From NCBI RefSeq assembly GCF_900116015.1, contig NZ_FOYH01000004.1, forward strand, positions 62,001 to 126,000: a stretch of 64,000 nt of DNA, read 5' to 3'. Position numbers and translations under genes: made by a program. Positions 21,155 through 31,247 of this stretch are shown piece after piece (the first letter of the stretch is position 1; every line of letters begins with the position of its first letter). Origin of the DNA: Enterobacter sp. kpr-6. Lineage in GTDB: Bacteria; Pseudomonadota; Gammaproteobacteria; Enterobacterales; Enterobacteriaceae. The notes below the pieces were generated by a model. That model worked only from the letters and a program-made list of their open reading frames with translations, was not told the DNA's origin and searched no databases.

Positions 21155-21850
21155 ATGTCTAAATATATAGAAGGTGTAGAAGATCCTGCTTATACCATGG
21201 ACGAAGGAAGTGGTGCATGGTGTAGCGCAGAACATTTTTCAGATGAGCTTTATCATTATAAATATTATCTGGAGAAAATCCTCAGTGGAAATATTTTTCT
21301 GCGATACCGCTATCCTTACGCTCTTGAACACTTACAACATTATTTTTCAGATACAGGAGCTGATATTAATTTAAATTTATTAGATGTAATGAAAAAGTCA
21401 CGTCAATTAAAACAAAACTGTGATAGGGAAATAGATGAGGCTATTGTATTTTGTAAAAGCTTATCTCATGGCAGGCACAATATTACCTCGTCAGTTGTCA
21501 GTTTCGGGTATTTTATCTCAGATGATAGTGATTTGTTTTATGCTATTGGTGGGTATCAGTACTGGGGAAAAGGAGAGGTCATTATAAATGATGATGGGAA
21601 ATCCCATAGTGCTTATAGTTACACCACAAATCATAAAAGCCTTCTGCGTTATTATAAATTGAGATTTAAATTTGTATTCTTTGATAGATATAATTGGAAT
21701 GTTAATCAACCTGATGCAGGCGTTCGTTTTGGCGGCCTTCCCATTTCAGACAGGTTTATGGGGAGTTTTCATCAGCAATGTCTTGCAAGAGAATATAATA
21801 TTCATGGTGTATTAGAGATAGAAAAAGAATGGCATGATTATGGTTTCTAA
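21155..21850 (+). CDS. Unknown AT-rich protein; possible colicin M-like toxin
   Basis: 231 residues. ATG 21155 is chosen over 21122 because AAAGGAGATATC precedes it. No signal peptide or membrane segment. The carboxy-terminal part contains FFDRYNWN, which fits the D-x-Y-[DN]-x-N core around the catalytic residues of colicin M-type lipid II hydrolases, but the His-Arg that follow in colicin M are not obvious. The downstream proteins have the topology of colicin M immunity. Much more AT-rich than its surroundings. The toxin reading is inference. Confidence 0.5.
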   Translation: MSKYIEGVEDPAYTMDEGSGAWCSAEHFSDELYHYKYYLEKILSGNIFLRYRYPYALEHLQHYFSDTGADINLNLLDVMKKSRQLKQNCDREIDEAIVFCKSLSHGRHNITSSVVSFGYFISDDSDLFYAIGGYQYWGKGEVIINDDGKSHSAYSYTTNHKSLLRYYKLRFKFVFFDRYNWNVNQPDAGVRFGGLPISDRFMGSFHQQCLAREYNIHGVLEIEKEWHDYGF

Positions 21851-22256
21851 TTTTTTCACGAAAAGAATAGTGAATATAATGATTACGTTAATGCTTTTTT
21901 TTACCTGTTACTTAATATTAGCTGGTCGTTCTCTTATAGATGAAAGTAATCATCTTTTGGCAGTGACATGGTGTAAAAAAGACAAAAACGGCGTCTTATA
22001 TGATGAGTCTATTTCTCGTTTTGGAATATACGTTATTATGGAAAAAACGGCTGATGAGTATTCAGTCAGGATTAGAGCAATGGATTATCCCATAGGCAAT
22101 ATTTTCCAGCCATACAGATATGCCTATTCTTCGGTGATAGCCAGAGTGCCAGATGTAGCGGCTGCTCGTAAGAAATGGAGTAATATCACCTGCTTGCCAG
22201 ATAATAGTGCCAGAGTAGGTGAAAGTGGATATGTTTATAAATGGAGTGATAGTTGA
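21834..22256 (+). CDS. Membrane-anchored periplasmic protein, candidate immunity 1
   Basis: 140 residues: one membrane segment at about residues 14-31 (IMITLMLFFTCYLILAG), then about 105 residues predicted outside the inner membrane with two Cys (TWCKKD, ITCLPD) that could form a disulphide. It overlaps the gene before by 17 bases and abuts the one after, so all three are cotranscribed. Family not recognised; an immunity role is inference from topology and position. Confidence 0.6.
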   Translation: MIMVSNFFTKRIVNIMITLMLFFTCYLILAGRSLIDESNHLLAVTWCKKDKNGVLYDESISRFGIYVIMEKTADEYSVRIRAMDYPIGNIFQPYRYAYSSVIARVPDVAAARKKWSNITCLPDNSARVGESGYVYKWSDS

Positions 22257-22640
22257 ATGAGCAATTTCATAAGGGAAAATAAAGTTAAAACGTTGCTGTT
22301 AATTGTGTCTTTAGCTACCTCCATTTTTATATATGATTCGGCGAGCAGATATTATGGTTTGACGGCATATCAGATCAATAATGATTTATATGTTACCCTT
22401 GAAATTGAAAGTTCGGAAAATTTTTTCAAAGAAAAAGATCGAAAAAATCTGTCGCTTTATATCTATCGGGATAAATGGCGCTGGATATCAGGAATAGCCT
22501 GTTTTTATAAAAACATAGATATAGCCCCACCGGGGAGCATGGCGTTATATGACTGGAAAATATTATCCATGGAAGCAGGTATTGTCACGCTGACGAATAA
22601 TGAGAAAGAAATTGCAGTTTCCATTGAGCAATGTTTTTAA
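22257..22640 (+). CDS. Membrane-anchored periplasmic protein, candidate immunity 2
   Basis: 127 residues with an amino-terminal membrane segment (TLLLIVSLATSIFIYD) and a periplasmic remainder with two Cys (IACFYK, IEQCF). Same architecture as the preceding protein but little shared sequence. ATG follows its predecessor's stop with no gap. Ends at a strong bidirectional hairpin. Confidence 0.6.
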   Translation: MSNFIRENKVKTLLLIVSLATSIFIYDSASRYYGLTAYQINNDLYVTLEIESSENFFKEKDRKNLSLYIYRDKWRWISGIACFYKNIDIAPPGSMALYDWKILSMEAGIVTLTNNEKEIAVSIEQCF

Positions 22641-22663
22641 TCCGCCTTCAGCGAAGGCGGATT
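22639..22663. terminator. Bidirectional terminator between the AT-rich operon and ridA
   Basis: AATCCGCCTTC-AGC-GAAGGCGGATT, an 11-base-pair stem with T-rich and A-rich flanks on the two sides, between convergent genes. Confidence 0.8.
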
Positions 22664-22671
22664 ACGAAAAA

Positions 22672-23058
22672 TCAGCGACGTACCGCGATCGCTTCGATTT
22701 CGATCTTCACGTCTTTCGGCAGACGGGCCACTTCCACGCAGGAGCGCGCCGGGAAGGTGGCGTTGTGCTCGGTGAAAAACGCTTCGTAGGTGGCGTTAAT
22801 GGTCGCAAAATCGTTCAGATCTTTCACGAACACAGTGGTTTTTACGATATCACCCACTTTCAGGCCAGCCGCTTCGACGATCGCTTTAACGTTTTCCAGC
22901 GACTGACGCGCCTGCGCGGAGACGTCATCCGGCACGGTGCCGTTTTTCGGATCCACCGGGATCTGACCGGAAGTGATGATCATGCTGCCTAAATCAACGC
23001 CCTGAACATACGGCCCAATGGCTGCTGGTGCATTTTCCGTCGCGATGGTTTTAGTCAT
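22672..23058 (-). CDS. ridA: RidA, reactive enamine/imine deaminase
   Basis: Hydrolyses reactive 2-aminoacrylate produced by serine/threonine dehydratases, protecting PLP enzymes. 128 residues, nearly identical to E. coli YjgF/RidA, including the catalytic Arg in FPARSCVEVARLP. Downstream of pyrI and on the same strand, 80 bases away, as in E. coli. Confidence 0.97.
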   Translation of the reverse strand: MTKTIATENAPAAIGPYVQGVDLGSMIITSGQIPVDPKNGTVPDDVSAQARQSLENVKAIVEAAGLKVGDIVKTTVFVKDLNDFATINATYEAFFTEHNATFPARSCVEVARLPKDVKIEIEAIAVRR

Positions 23059-23138
23059 AATTTCTCCTGTATTTCAGCGGGAAGAGGGGTTGGGTTCCGC
23101 GCCATTATAGGGAGGGAGGAACCCATAACCAACCTCAA

Positions 23139-23600
23139 TTAATTTGCCAGTACCACAGAATGGGAAAACTCTTTCTCACAGTATTTGCATTTCAGCGCGA
23201 TATCCGCTGCGCGTTTTTTCACCGCAAAGCTGGATGAAACCGGCTCGGCGTGGCTGATGCAGTTGCTGTTCGGGCAGATCAGCACCGCTTCGATGCGTTC
23301 CGGCAAACTGGGGCGCGATTTCCCCACCACTTCATATTCATCAATGCGGTTAACGGTGGCGTCCGGCGCATACAGGGCTAACTGGTTAACCTGCTCGTCG
23401 GTCAAAAAGGTGTTCTCGATTTTGATCAGATCCTTGCGGCCCATTTCACCTGACGGCAGATTCAGGCCGATGGTGATGCGCTGGTCGGTTTCGGTCAGCT
23501 TAAACAGGGTCAGCAGCTTAAAGCCCACCTGCGCCGGAATATGGTCAATCACGGTGCCGCGCTTAATGGCTTCAACCTGGAGTTTGTTATCATGTGTCAT
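23139..23600 (-). CDS. pyrI: PyrI, aspartate carbamoyltransferase regulatory chain
   Basis: 153 residues. Amino-terminal nucleotide-binding domain that senses ATP and CTP, and a carboxy-terminal zinc domain with four Cys (CPNSNC and CKYC) that contacts PyrB. ATG 23600 begins [12 protein letters not shown] like E. coli; the open frame upstream is pyrB out of frame. 13 bases separate it from pyrB. Confidence 0.97.
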   Translation of the reverse strand: MTHDNKLQVEAIKRGTVIDHIPAQVGFKLLTLFKLTETDQRITIGLNLPSGEMGRKDLIKIENTFLTDEQVNQLALYAPDATVNRIDEYEVVGKSRPSLPERIEAVLICPNSNCISHAEPVSSSFAVKKRAADIALKCKYCEKEFSHSVVLAN

Positions 23601-23613
23601 GTCGTTTCCCCTC

Positions 23614-24549
23614 TTAAAGTGCCAAATCGCGATTGAGTACCAGCGCCAGCAGTGCCTGACGCGCAAAGATGCCGTTTCCGGCCTGCTGGAAGTACCAGGC
23701 GTGTGGCGTTTTGTCGACGTCGGTGTGGATCTCATCCACGCGCGGCAGCGGGTGCAGCACCTTCATATTGCTGCGCGCGCCGGTCAAATCACTGGCACGC
23801 AGGACAAACTGCGCCTTCACGTTGGCGTATTCCGACGGGTCCAGGCGCTCTTTCTGCACGCGGGTCATATAGAGAATATCCACTTCCGGCATCACGTCCT
23901 CGATGCTGTCGTGCACGCTCCACGCGATGCCGTTTTCATCGAGCATATCCAGAATGTACTGCGGCATGGCCAGCGCCACAGGTGCGATAAACAGGAAGCG
24001 GTTGCCGCTGAATTTCGCCATCGCCTGCGCCAGCGAGTGCACCGTGCGGCCATATTTCAGATCGCCGACCATCGCGATATTCAGATTTTCCAGGCGGCCC
24101 TGGGTTTCCTGGATGGTGAACAGATCCAGCAGGGTTTGCGTCGGATGCTGGTTCGAGCCGTCGCCTGCGTTGAGTACCGGAATGCCACCGGAAAATTCCG
24201 TCGCCAGCCGCGCCGCGCCTTCCTGCGGGTGGCGCATCACAATGGCGTCCACGTAGGTGCTGATGACCGAAATGGTGTCGGCCAGGGTTTCGCCTTTTTT
24301 ACCGAGCGACGTATTCGCGCTGTCCGAGAACCCCACCACGCTCGCGCCCAGGCGATGCATGGACGTTTCAAACGACAGGCGGGTACGGGTGGACGCTTCA
24401 AAGAAACAACTGGCGATCACTTTATGCTTTAGCAGCTCCGGCTGGGGATTCGCCTTGAGGCTTGCTGCGGTCGCCAGCACCAGTTCAAGTTCTTCGCGAC
24501 TGAGATCGTTTATGGAAATGATATGTTTCTGATATAGCGGATTAGCCAT
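23614..24549 (-). CDS. pyrB: PyrB, aspartate carbamoyltransferase catalytic chain
   Basis: 311 residues. First committed step of pyrimidine synthesis: carbamoyl phosphate plus aspartate. The phosphate-binding [11 protein letters not shown] lies near residue 52 and the aspartate-domain HPLPRVDEI near 267. ATG 24549 gives [12 protein letters not shown] as in E. coli. Controlled by UTP-sensitive attenuation through pyrL. Confidence 0.97.
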   Translation of the reverse strand: MANPLYQKHIISINDLSREELELVLATAASLKANPQPELLKHKVIASCFFEASTRTRLSFETSMHRLGASVVGFSDSANTSLGKKGETLADTISVISTYVDAIVMRHPQEGAARLATEFSGGIPVLNAGDGSNQHPTQTLLDLFTIQETQGRLENLNIAMVGDLKYGRTVHSLAQAMAKFSGNRFLFIAPVALAMPQYILDMLDENGIAWSVHDSIEDVMPEVDILYMTRVQKERLDPSEYANVKAQFVLRASDLTGARSNMKVLHPLPRVDEIHTDVDKTPHAWYFQQAGNGIFARQALLALVLNRDLAL

Positions 24550-24688
24550 GGTTATCTCCGGACGTCTGCGCAAAAAAAAGCCCCTCAATAGAGGGGCTGT
24601 GGAATAGAGTCGGCAACGGGAAGAAAAACGGCAGGCCTGCGCCCTTTTTCAGACGCGGTAAGACAGTATGTCGAACGCTTTGGACCAT
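24542..24688 (-). CDS. pyrL: PyrL leader peptide
   Basis: 48 codons starting [20 protein letters not shown], followed by FFFP, like the E. coli leader. Translation tracks RNA polymerase paused at U-rich sites and thereby prevents the attenuator forming when UTP is low. Here the leader frame passes through the attenuator and ends inside pyrB: its last sense codons are AAC CAT GGC and its TAA overlaps the pyrB start region by a few bases. Confidence 0.88.
   Translation of the reverse strand: MVQSVRHTVLPRLKKGAGLPFFFPLPTLFHSPSIEGLFFAQTSGDNHG
24571..24598 (-). terminator. pyrBI attenuator
   Basis: Minus-strand AGCCCCTC-TATT-GAGGGGCT followed by eight T, about 22 bases before pyrB. The classic UTP-dependent attenuator of pyrBI. 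Confidence 0.9.
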
Positions 24689-24786
24689 GCTTCCTCCCGG
24701 CAAATTGTCGGGCATTATACTGAGCTGCTTTTTCGGATCAAGTAATTAATGCACAATTCACGCTATGCAAACGGTTATTATGCATA

Positions 24787-25263
24787 TTAATGCATTCTTA
24801 ATAGATAATTAACGCGCTTGTGTACGATGGCGGTGCGCTTCACATCGCGCGGAGCCACCCAGACAATACTGCTACCTGCCACCACGCCTAAGATCTCCGG
24901 GATGGCATGGTAATCCAGTATCCTGGCGACGGCGCGCCCGTATCCGGCGGCGGTATGAATAAGGATAAACTCGCTATTGTGCTCCACGCTGACCACCATC
25001 TCAGAGATGGAACGCGCCGCATCCGGGGCCGGGCGTAATTGCGGATTCACGGAATAAATTTTTTGTCCCTTCGCATTGCGGATTTTTATGACGCCCAGCA
25101 GCTTAAGCAGACGCGAAACGGTGGACTGGCTGATGGTTTCGAAGCCATGATCCTGCAAATCCCGACGGATCTGCTCCTGTGATAAATAGCTTTTTTCCAT
25201 GATAAGACGCTGACAGACGGTGAGCTGAAGCTGCTCTCTGGCGGAGTTAGCGGGTTCGTTCAT
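24787..25263 (-). CDS. ArgR paralogue of the arginine deiminase locus
   Basis: 158 residues, ArgR family. Amino-terminal winged helix with SQSTVSRLLKLLG recognition helix, carboxy-terminal oligomerisation domain (GYGRAVARILDYHAIPEILG). Where ArgR has AGDDT, with the two Asp that bind L-arginine, this protein has AGSSI, so effector binding must differ. Lies last in the arc gene cluster, as the ArgR-like gene of Salmonella's ADI locus does. Confidence 0.88.
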   Translation of the reverse strand: MNEPANSAREQLQLTVCQRLIMEKSYLSQEQIRRDLQDHGFETISQSTVSRLLKLLGVIKIRNAKGQKIYSVNPQLRPAPDAARSISEMVVSVEHNSEFILIHTAAGYGRAVARILDYHAIPEILGVVAGSSIVWVAPRDVKRTAIVHKRVNYLLRMH

Positions 25264-25346
25264 AGCGTTATCTCAATTGGTTGCCAAAATGCCCGGAAGC
25301 GTGGCTTACCGGGCCTGAAAACGTGCAGATGCCCTACGGCGAAAAC

Positions 25347-26750
25347 TCAAAGCAGCGCGCCCACGCTGAGCACCAGGGTGATCACGATGGTCAGTATTAA
25401 AAGCAAAGGGGCGACCCACTTCAGGTAACGCACATAAGGTACGCGGGCAATGGCCAGGCCGCCCATCACAACAGCAGACGTTGGCGTGATCAGATTCACA
25501 ATGCCGGAAGCTGACTGGTAGGCGGTGACCACCAGGTCGCGGTTAACGTTCGCAAAATCAGCAAGTGGAGCCATGATCGGCATGGTCAACACCGCAAGCC
25601 CGGAAGATGAAGGCACCAGAAACGAGAGCACCACTTCCAGCCAGTACATCACGTTGATAAACGCCACCGAGGACAAACCGCTCACCATCCCTTCGGCGCT
25701 GTGCAAAATGGTGTGGGTGATCATCCCCTTATCCATAATCACCACGATGCCGCGCGCAATGCCGATGATCAGCGCCACGCCGAGCAAATCGCGCGCGCCG
25801 TTGATGAACGTGGAGGTCAGTTCTTCTTCGCTCATGCGGGCAATCAGCCCCACGATGATGGCGGCGGCGAGAAACACGGCGGAGATTTCAGCCATCCACC
25901 AGCCGAGCACCGCTACGCCGTAGATCATCACTGCGAAGGCGAGGGCGAAAATCACTAGAATCAGCTTGCGAATCGGGGTGAATTCGAGCGCTTCCGGGGA
26001 TTTATTGCCCAGAAAATGCGCCTGATTTTCTTCGAGTTTATCGGCCACGATGGAGCTTGTCGGATCGAGACGAACCTTACGCGCATAACGCATCACCCAC
26101 GCCACGCAGATCACCCAGCCCACGCCGAGCAGCAGCACGCGCAGCAAAATGCCGTTGGTGAAGGGAATGCCTGCGGCGTTGGCGGCGATCACCGTGGCGA
26201 AGGGGTTGATCGTCGAACCCAGTGTGCCGATCCCCGCTCCCAGCAAAATGGTCGAGGCGGCGACGACAGGATCGAAGCGGGCGGCGAGCATCACCGGCAC
26301 CAGCAGGGTGTAAAACGGCAGCGACTCTTCGGCCATGCCGTAGATCGTCCCGCCGGCGGCGAACAGCCCCATCAGGATCGGGATCATCCACTCTTCGCGC
26401 CCGCGAAGGCGGGTGGTGACACGCTCGATCCCGGCGTCAATGGCCCCGGTTTTGGTGACGATCCCCAGAAAGCCGCCGATGATCAAAATAAACAGTGCCA
26501 CGTCGATTGCGCCTGCCTGACCGGTCGTCGGATCGTAGAGGCCGCTGATCGGGGCCATCAGAACGGCCACCAGCCCCTGCGGATGCGCCGCAACGTGAGC
26601 GTAGGTGCCTGCAACCGGGACTTCTTTACCCAGCGTTTCGTTCATCGCCATCTGATACTGCCCGGCCGGGATCACCCAGCTAAGCGCGGCGACCAGCGCG
26701 ATGAGAACAAATAAAATGGTGTAAGCGGAAGGAAATTTGAACTTGCCCAT
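25347..26750 (-). CDS. YfcC-family permease, candidate arginine/ornithine antiporter
   Basis: 467-residue membrane protein with about twelve segments, of the YfcC/DcuC superfamily. MGKFKFPSAYTILFVLIALVA opens it, and GAGIGTLGSTINPFATVIAAN is the characteristic intramembrane loop. In this locus the expected partner is an arginine/ornithine exchanger to feed the deiminase pathway, but it is not of the classical ArcD family. Between arcB and the ArgR paralogue on the same strand. Confidence 0.82.
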   Translation of the reverse strand: MGKFKFPSAYTILFVLIALVAALSWVIPAGQYQMAMNETLGKEVPVAGTYAHVAAHPQGLVAVLMAPISGLYDPTTGQAGAIDVALFILIIGGFLGIVTKTGAIDAGIERVTTRLRGREEWMIPILMGLFAAGGTIYGMAEESLPFYTLLVPVMLAARFDPVVAASTILLGAGIGTLGSTINPFATVIAANAAGIPFTNGILLRVLLLGVGWVICVAWVMRYARKVRLDPTSSIVADKLEENQAHFLGNKSPEALEFTPIRKLILVIFALAFAVMIYGVAVLGWWMAEISAVFLAAAIIVGLIARMSEEELTSTFINGARDLLGVALIIGIARGIVVIMDKGMITHTILHSAEGMVSGLSSVAFINVMYWLEVVLSFLVPSSSGLAVLTMPIMAPLADFANVNRDLVVTAYQSASGIVNLITPTSAVVMGGLAIARVPYVRYLKWVAPLLLILTIVITLVLSVGALL

Positions 26751-26800
26751 GGGGTGCTCTCCCTTTTCGGGCGCGCCAGCGTGCCGACGCGCCCGGTTGA

Positions 26801-27805
26801 TTACTCGCCGAGTGTCGCCACCATGACCGCTTTGATGGTGTGCATTCTGTTTTCTGCTTCGTCAAACACGATGGAGTTGGCGGACTCGAACACCTCTTCC
26901 GTCACTTCCAGCCCCTTCAGCCCGTAGGCGATTTCGATTTCACGGCCCATGGTGGTGTGCTCGTTGTGGAAGGCGGGCAGGCAGTGCATAAATTTGACGT
27001 TCGGGTTGCCAGTGGCTTTCACCACGTCGCCGTTAACCTGGTAAGGTTTCATCAGGCTTACGCGCTCGCCCCAGGCTTCTTTCGGCTCGCCCATCGACAC
27101 CCACACGTCGGTGTAGAGGAAATCGACGCCGTTGACGCCTTCTTCCACGTCTTCCGTCAGCACGATCCGCGCCCCGGTTTCGGCGGCGATGGCACGGCAC
27201 TGCGCCACCAGCGCCTCTTCCGGCCAGAACGCGCGAGGAGCGACCAGGCGGATATCCATGCCCATTTTCGCTGCGCCAACCATCAGGTCATTGCCCATGT
27301 TGTTGCGCGCATCGCCGAGGTACGCAAAGCTCAGCTCCGGCAGGGTTTTGCCCGGCGCGTGTTCGAGCATGGTCATCAGATCCGCGAGGATTTGCGTCGG
27401 GTGGAACTCGTTGGTCAGCCCGTTCCAGACCGGCACGCCCGCGAATTCACCGAGTTCTTCCACAATCGCCTGGCCGTAACCGCGATATTCAATGCCGTCA
27501 TACATGCGTCCGAGCACCCTGGCGGTGTCTTTCATCGACTCTTTGTGGCCGATCTGCGATCCGCTTGGGCCGAGGTAAGTGACCTGCGCGCCCTGATCGA
27601 ACGCCGCCACTTCAAACGCACAGCGGGTACGGGTGGAGGTTTTCTCAAAAATCAGCGCGATATTTTTACCGACTAAGGTTTTCTTCTCACACCCGGATTT
27701 TTTGGCCGCTTTCAGCTCAATGGCGAGATCGATGAGGTGCTGAATTTCGGCGGGGGTGTAGTCTAAAAGTTTCAGGAAATTGCGGTTTTTCATTGAGATA
27801 GTCAT
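26801..27805 (-). CDS. arcB: Catabolic ornithine carbamoyltransferase
   Basis: 334 residues. Motifs [11 protein letters not shown] near 57 and [11 protein letters not shown] near 272 define OTC; the protein is clearly homologous to argI at 31.4 kb. Position between arcC and the permease marks it as the phosphorolytic enzyme of the arginine deiminase pathway, converting citrulline and phosphate to ornithine and carbamoyl phosphate. The assignment of direction is from context. Confidence 0.9.
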   Translation of the reverse strand: MTISMKNRNFLKLLDYTPAEIQHLIDLAIELKAAKKSGCEKKTLVGKNIALIFEKTSTRTRCAFEVAAFDQGAQVTYLGPSGSQIGHKESMKDTARVLGRMYDGIEYRGYGQAIVEELGEFAGVPVWNGLTNEFHPTQILADLMTMLEHAPGKTLPELSFAYLGDARNNMGNDLMVGAAKMGMDIRLVAPRAFWPEEALVAQCRAIAAETGARIVLTEDVEEGVNGVDFLYTDVWVSMGEPKEAWGERVSLMKPYQVNGDVVKATGNPNVKFMHCLPAFHNEHTTMGREIEIAYGLKGLEVTEEVFESANSIVFDEAENRMHTIKAVMVATLGE

Positions 27806-27837
27806 ATAAATGTCCTTTTAGAATGTGCGATTTTGTG

Positions 27838-27946
27838 ACCCTCACCCCGGCCCTCTCCCTCAGGGAGAGGGGGCGAAAATTCCCTCCCCCTGAGTGAGAG
27901 GGGGCGAAAATTCCCTCTCCCTGAGGGAGAGGGTTAGGGTGAGGGG
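27838..27946. repeat. GC-rich palindromic intergenic repeat, copy 6
   Basis: CCCTCACCCCGG start, one complete and one degenerate hairpin with a tandem GGGGGCGAAAATTCCCTC spacer, and GGGTTAGGGTGAGGGG end. It splits arcC from arcB in an otherwise continuous operon. Confidence 0.9.
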
Positions 27947-27952
27947 AAAAAA

Positions 27953-28864
27953 TTACTGCCGAATCAGCGTTCCTTTATCCCCGGCTAAAATCGCCGGGCC
28001 GTCTGCCAGCGCGCCGATCCCGGCGATGCCGTTGCACTCGCGCACAAAGCGGCTACAGGCGGCGACCTTCGGTCCCATCGATCCGGCGTCAAACGTCATC
28101 TCATCCAGCAGCGCGGGCGTGACCTGGGCGAGGGGGCGCTGACCGGGCTTACCCCAGTCGACATACACCGCGTCGGCGTCGGTGAGGATCAGCAGGGCGT
28201 CGGCCTCAATCTGGCGGGCGAGCAGGGCGGCGGAGAGGTCTTTGTCGATCACCGCCTCAATGCCGTGGTAGCCGTCGGCTTTCTCCACCACTGGTACACC
28301 GCCACCGCCGTTGCAAATCACCAGGTGATCGCGGCTGATCAGGGCGTTAATGGCGTCGCTCTCGACGATCCGCTTCGGCTGCGGCGAAGGCACCACGCGG
28401 CGGAAGTACGTCCCGTCAGCCTTAAAGCGCCAGCCTTTTTCTGCGCTCAGGGCGTCGGCCTGCGCCTGGTCATACACCGGGCCAATGTATTTGGTCGGAT
28501 TGGCGAAGGCGGGATCGGCCGCATCCACTTCCACCTGCGTCAGCAGCACGCTCACTTCCCGCTGCGGCAACTGGTTTTTCAGCGATTGCTGGAGCATGTA
28601 GCCGATCATCCCCTGGCTTTCCGCGCCGAGAATATCGAGCGGGTAGGGGGTGACGTTTTCATAGGCGCTGTTTTGCAGTGCCAGCAGACCCACCTGCGGG
28701 CCGTTGCCGTGCACCAGCACCACGCGCCAGTTGTGGGTCAGGCCGGCGATGGTTTTTGCCGCCAGATCGATATTCTTGCGCTGAATGTCTGCTTCCAGCG
28801 GCTCACCGCGTTTAAGCAGCGCATTACCACCGAGCGCGACCACGAGGGTAGGTTTCAATTCCAT
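27953..28864 (-). CDS. arcC: Carbamate kinase
   Basis: 303 residues. Final step of arginine fermentation, carbamoyl phosphate plus ADP to ATP, CO2 and ammonia. Amino-acid kinase fold: VVALGGNALLKRG at the start, LVHGNGPQVG near 50, ICNGGGGVPV near 205. Eleven bases after arcA. Confidence 0.95.
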   Translation of the reverse strand: MELKPTLVVALGGNALLKRGEPLEADIQRKNIDLAAKTIAGLTHNWRVVLVHGNGPQVGLLALQNSAYENVTPYPLDILGAESQGMIGYMLQQSLKNQLPQREVSVLLTQVEVDAADPAFANPTKYIGPVYDQAQADALSAEKGWRFKADGTYFRRVVPSPQPKRIVESDAINALISRDHLVICNGGGGVPVVEKADGYHGIEAVIDKDLSAALLARQIEADALLILTDADAVYVDWGKPGQRPLAQVTPALLDEMTFDAGSMGPKVAACSRFVRECNGIAGIGALADGPAILAGDKGTLIRQ

Positions 28865-28875
28865 TTTGCGTCTCC

Positions 28876-30096
28876 TTAAATGCCGTCACGTTCAAGCGGG
28901 CAACTCATGCAGCGCGCGCCACCACGACCCCGCCCCAGTTCGTCACCGGGGATCGGCAGGACGGTAATGCCCGCTTTGTCATATTTTTCGTTGGTCCAGA
29001 TGTTGCGCTCGTAGCCGACAACCACGCCGGGGCGCAGGGTCAGCACGTTGTTAGCGTCATTCCACTGCTCGCGTTCGGCTTCGAAGGCGTCGCCGCCGGT
29101 GGTGATCAGGCGGATCTGCGACACGCCCAGCGCTTTTTCCAGCGCATGCAGCAGGCTCGGCTCTTGCAGACGGCTCAGACCGCCGCGTCCGTCCGGGGTC
29201 AGCGTCCAGCACTGCACATCTTTGCGCACCACTTCCGGGTAAACCGAGAAGGTATCGACGTCGATATGGGTCATTACGGTGTCGAGGTGCATACAGGAGC
29301 GGTGCTTGGGTAATTCAACGGCGATCACCCGCTCGGCCTGACGATGTTTAAACAGGCTGTTGGCGAGGAATTCGATCCCCTGCGGAGTGGTGCGTTCGGA
29401 CATACCGATTAATACTGCGCCGCGTCCGATGACTAATACATCGCCGCCTTCCAGTGTCGCATGATCGTAATTAATATCTTCATCGCCGAAATATTTAATA
29501 AACTCGCCGTCGGTAAATTTCTGGTGCCAGCGATAAATGGCGCGCAGATTATTGGTTTCACGCTGGCGGGCTGGTTTTGCCATTGGGTTGATGGAGACGC
29601 CGTTATATATCCAGCATGAGGTGTCGCGTGTAAATAAATGGTTAGGGAGCGGCTTCATAATAAAATCATTTGCCGTATGTGTATCGACGACCATATTTTT
29701 AATAAAGGCCGGGATTTCTCCGTAGGTCAGTCCCCCGCTCAGACGACGCGCCAGTTCGCGGTGCGGCATATCGGCCAGCCAGCCGCGCACGTCGGAGGCA
29801 AATGTCGGCCCAAGGCGGTAATCCGATACCTGAGTTTGCAGCAGCCAGGCCTTGGCATCCGGCGTATCCAGCGTTTCGGTTAACAGATCGGTAAGCAGTA
29901 ATACTTCCACTCCTTGCTGGCGCAGGGTATTGGCAAAAATATCGTGTTCTTCACCGGCCCGTTCCACTGACAGCACGTCGTCAAATAACAGCTCCTGACA
30001 ATTCGAGGGCGTCAGTCTTTTCAGGCTCAGGTTAGGGCGATGCAACATAACGCTGCGCAATTGGCCAATTTCAGAACCGACGTAATGCTTTTCCAT
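28876..30096 (-). CDS. arcA: Arginine deiminase
   Basis: 406 residues. Arginine to citrulline and ammonia; supports ATP production and acid survival. Catalytic Cys in [14 protein letters not shown] close to the carboxy terminus; [12 protein letters not shown] and the [11 protein letters not shown] segment are also conserved. First gene of the locus; upstream lies a 674-base regulatory region shared with yjgK. Confidence 0.96.
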   Translation of the reverse strand: MEKHYVGSEIGQLRSVMLHRPNLSLKRLTPSNCQELLFDDVLSVERAGEEHDIFANTLRQQGVEVLLLTDLLTETLDTPDAKAWLLQTQVSDYRLGPTFASDVRGWLADMPHRELARRLSGGLTYGEIPAFIKNMVVDTHTANDFIMKPLPNHLFTRDTSCWIYNGVSINPMAKPARQRETNNLRAIYRWHQKFTDGEFIKYFGDEDINYDHATLEGGDVLVIGRGAVLIGMSERTTPQGIEFLANSLFKHRQAERVIAVELPKHRSCMHLDTVMTHIDVDTFSVYPEVVRKDVQCWTLTPDGRGGLSRLQEPSLLHALEKALGVSQIRLITTGGDAFEAEREQWNDANNVLTLRPGVVVGYERNIWTNEKYDKAGITVLPIPGDELGRGRGGARCMSCPLERDGI

Positions 30097-30135
30097 AATT
30101 ATTCCTTGAACTTTTTTAAGAATAAAAGGGACGGC

Positions 30136-30161
30136 GTTATGAAAATATTATTTTTCATAAC
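30136..30161. promoter_or_regulatory. Long inverted repeat upstream of arcA
   Basis: GTTATGAAAA and TTTTCATAAC with a 6-base spacer, 40 bases before the arcA start. It could be an operator or a leader-RNA hairpin; no poly-T tract follows on the arcA strand. Confidence 0.6.
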
Positions 30162-30215
30162 CCTTCGTGTTCAGTTGAATTCGGGGGCCATACTAAACGC
30201 TGGCGTTATTTATAA

Positions 30216-30231
30216 TGTGATATTGCTCACG
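30216..30231. promoter_or_regulatory. CRP-like site upstream of arcA
   Basis: TGTGA-TATTGC-TCACG, nine of ten consensus positions, about 120 bases before arcA. Would tie the operon to catabolite control. Confidence 0.55.
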
Positions 30232-30602
30232 CTGAAATGGGGGAGAGCGGGTTTGTTTCTTAATGCATGACTGACATCAGAAAATACCCAAATCATTAAA
30301 ATAGCCGGATGAATCCCTACGCATTATTCAGTTTCATTATTTGAACTTGTTAATATAATGTAGAAATTAAAAAATAATCACTGTGATTTATCTTATTGAT
30401 TTTTAACGTTAAATAAATCAGTGCTGCATGAGTATTCAAAATAAACGATCGATTATTTGCGCATTAAGCTAAATTAAAAAATAACTATGGCGTTACCTGC
30501 CTGAATATGTTGTGAGGCAAAGTGTGAGTACGCCAAGGTTTTTTTGATAAGTATAAACTAATCAATGGGTTATAGATTGCATTATTATGGATAATCAATC
30601 AC

Positions 30603-30623
30603 TTATGCAGAATGGCTGCATAA
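30603..30623. promoter_or_regulatory. Perfect palindrome upstream of yjgK
   Basis: TTATGCAG-AATGG-CTGCATAA, eight-base arms, 148 bases before yjgK. Form of a dimeric repressor operator; the regulator is unknown. Confidence 0.55.
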
Positions 30624-30743
30624 AGCCAGAATGCTATTTAACAATTTAATAACGGGTCTGCCGATAAACATGCGTTACAACAAATCTTTGCCAATTAGTA
30701 GTGGTAGGGAAGTGGTTTTTTTCGTATAACACATAAAAAATGA

Positions 30744-31223
<480 letters not shown>

Positions 31224-31247
31224 GGTTTTATCCTCACCTTACTCATA

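Noticed and set aside
23185-24432. 415-codon plus-strand open frame opposite pyrI/pyrB
   Set aside because: pyrI and pyrB are full length on the minus strand; no ribosome site or domain supports the antisense frame.
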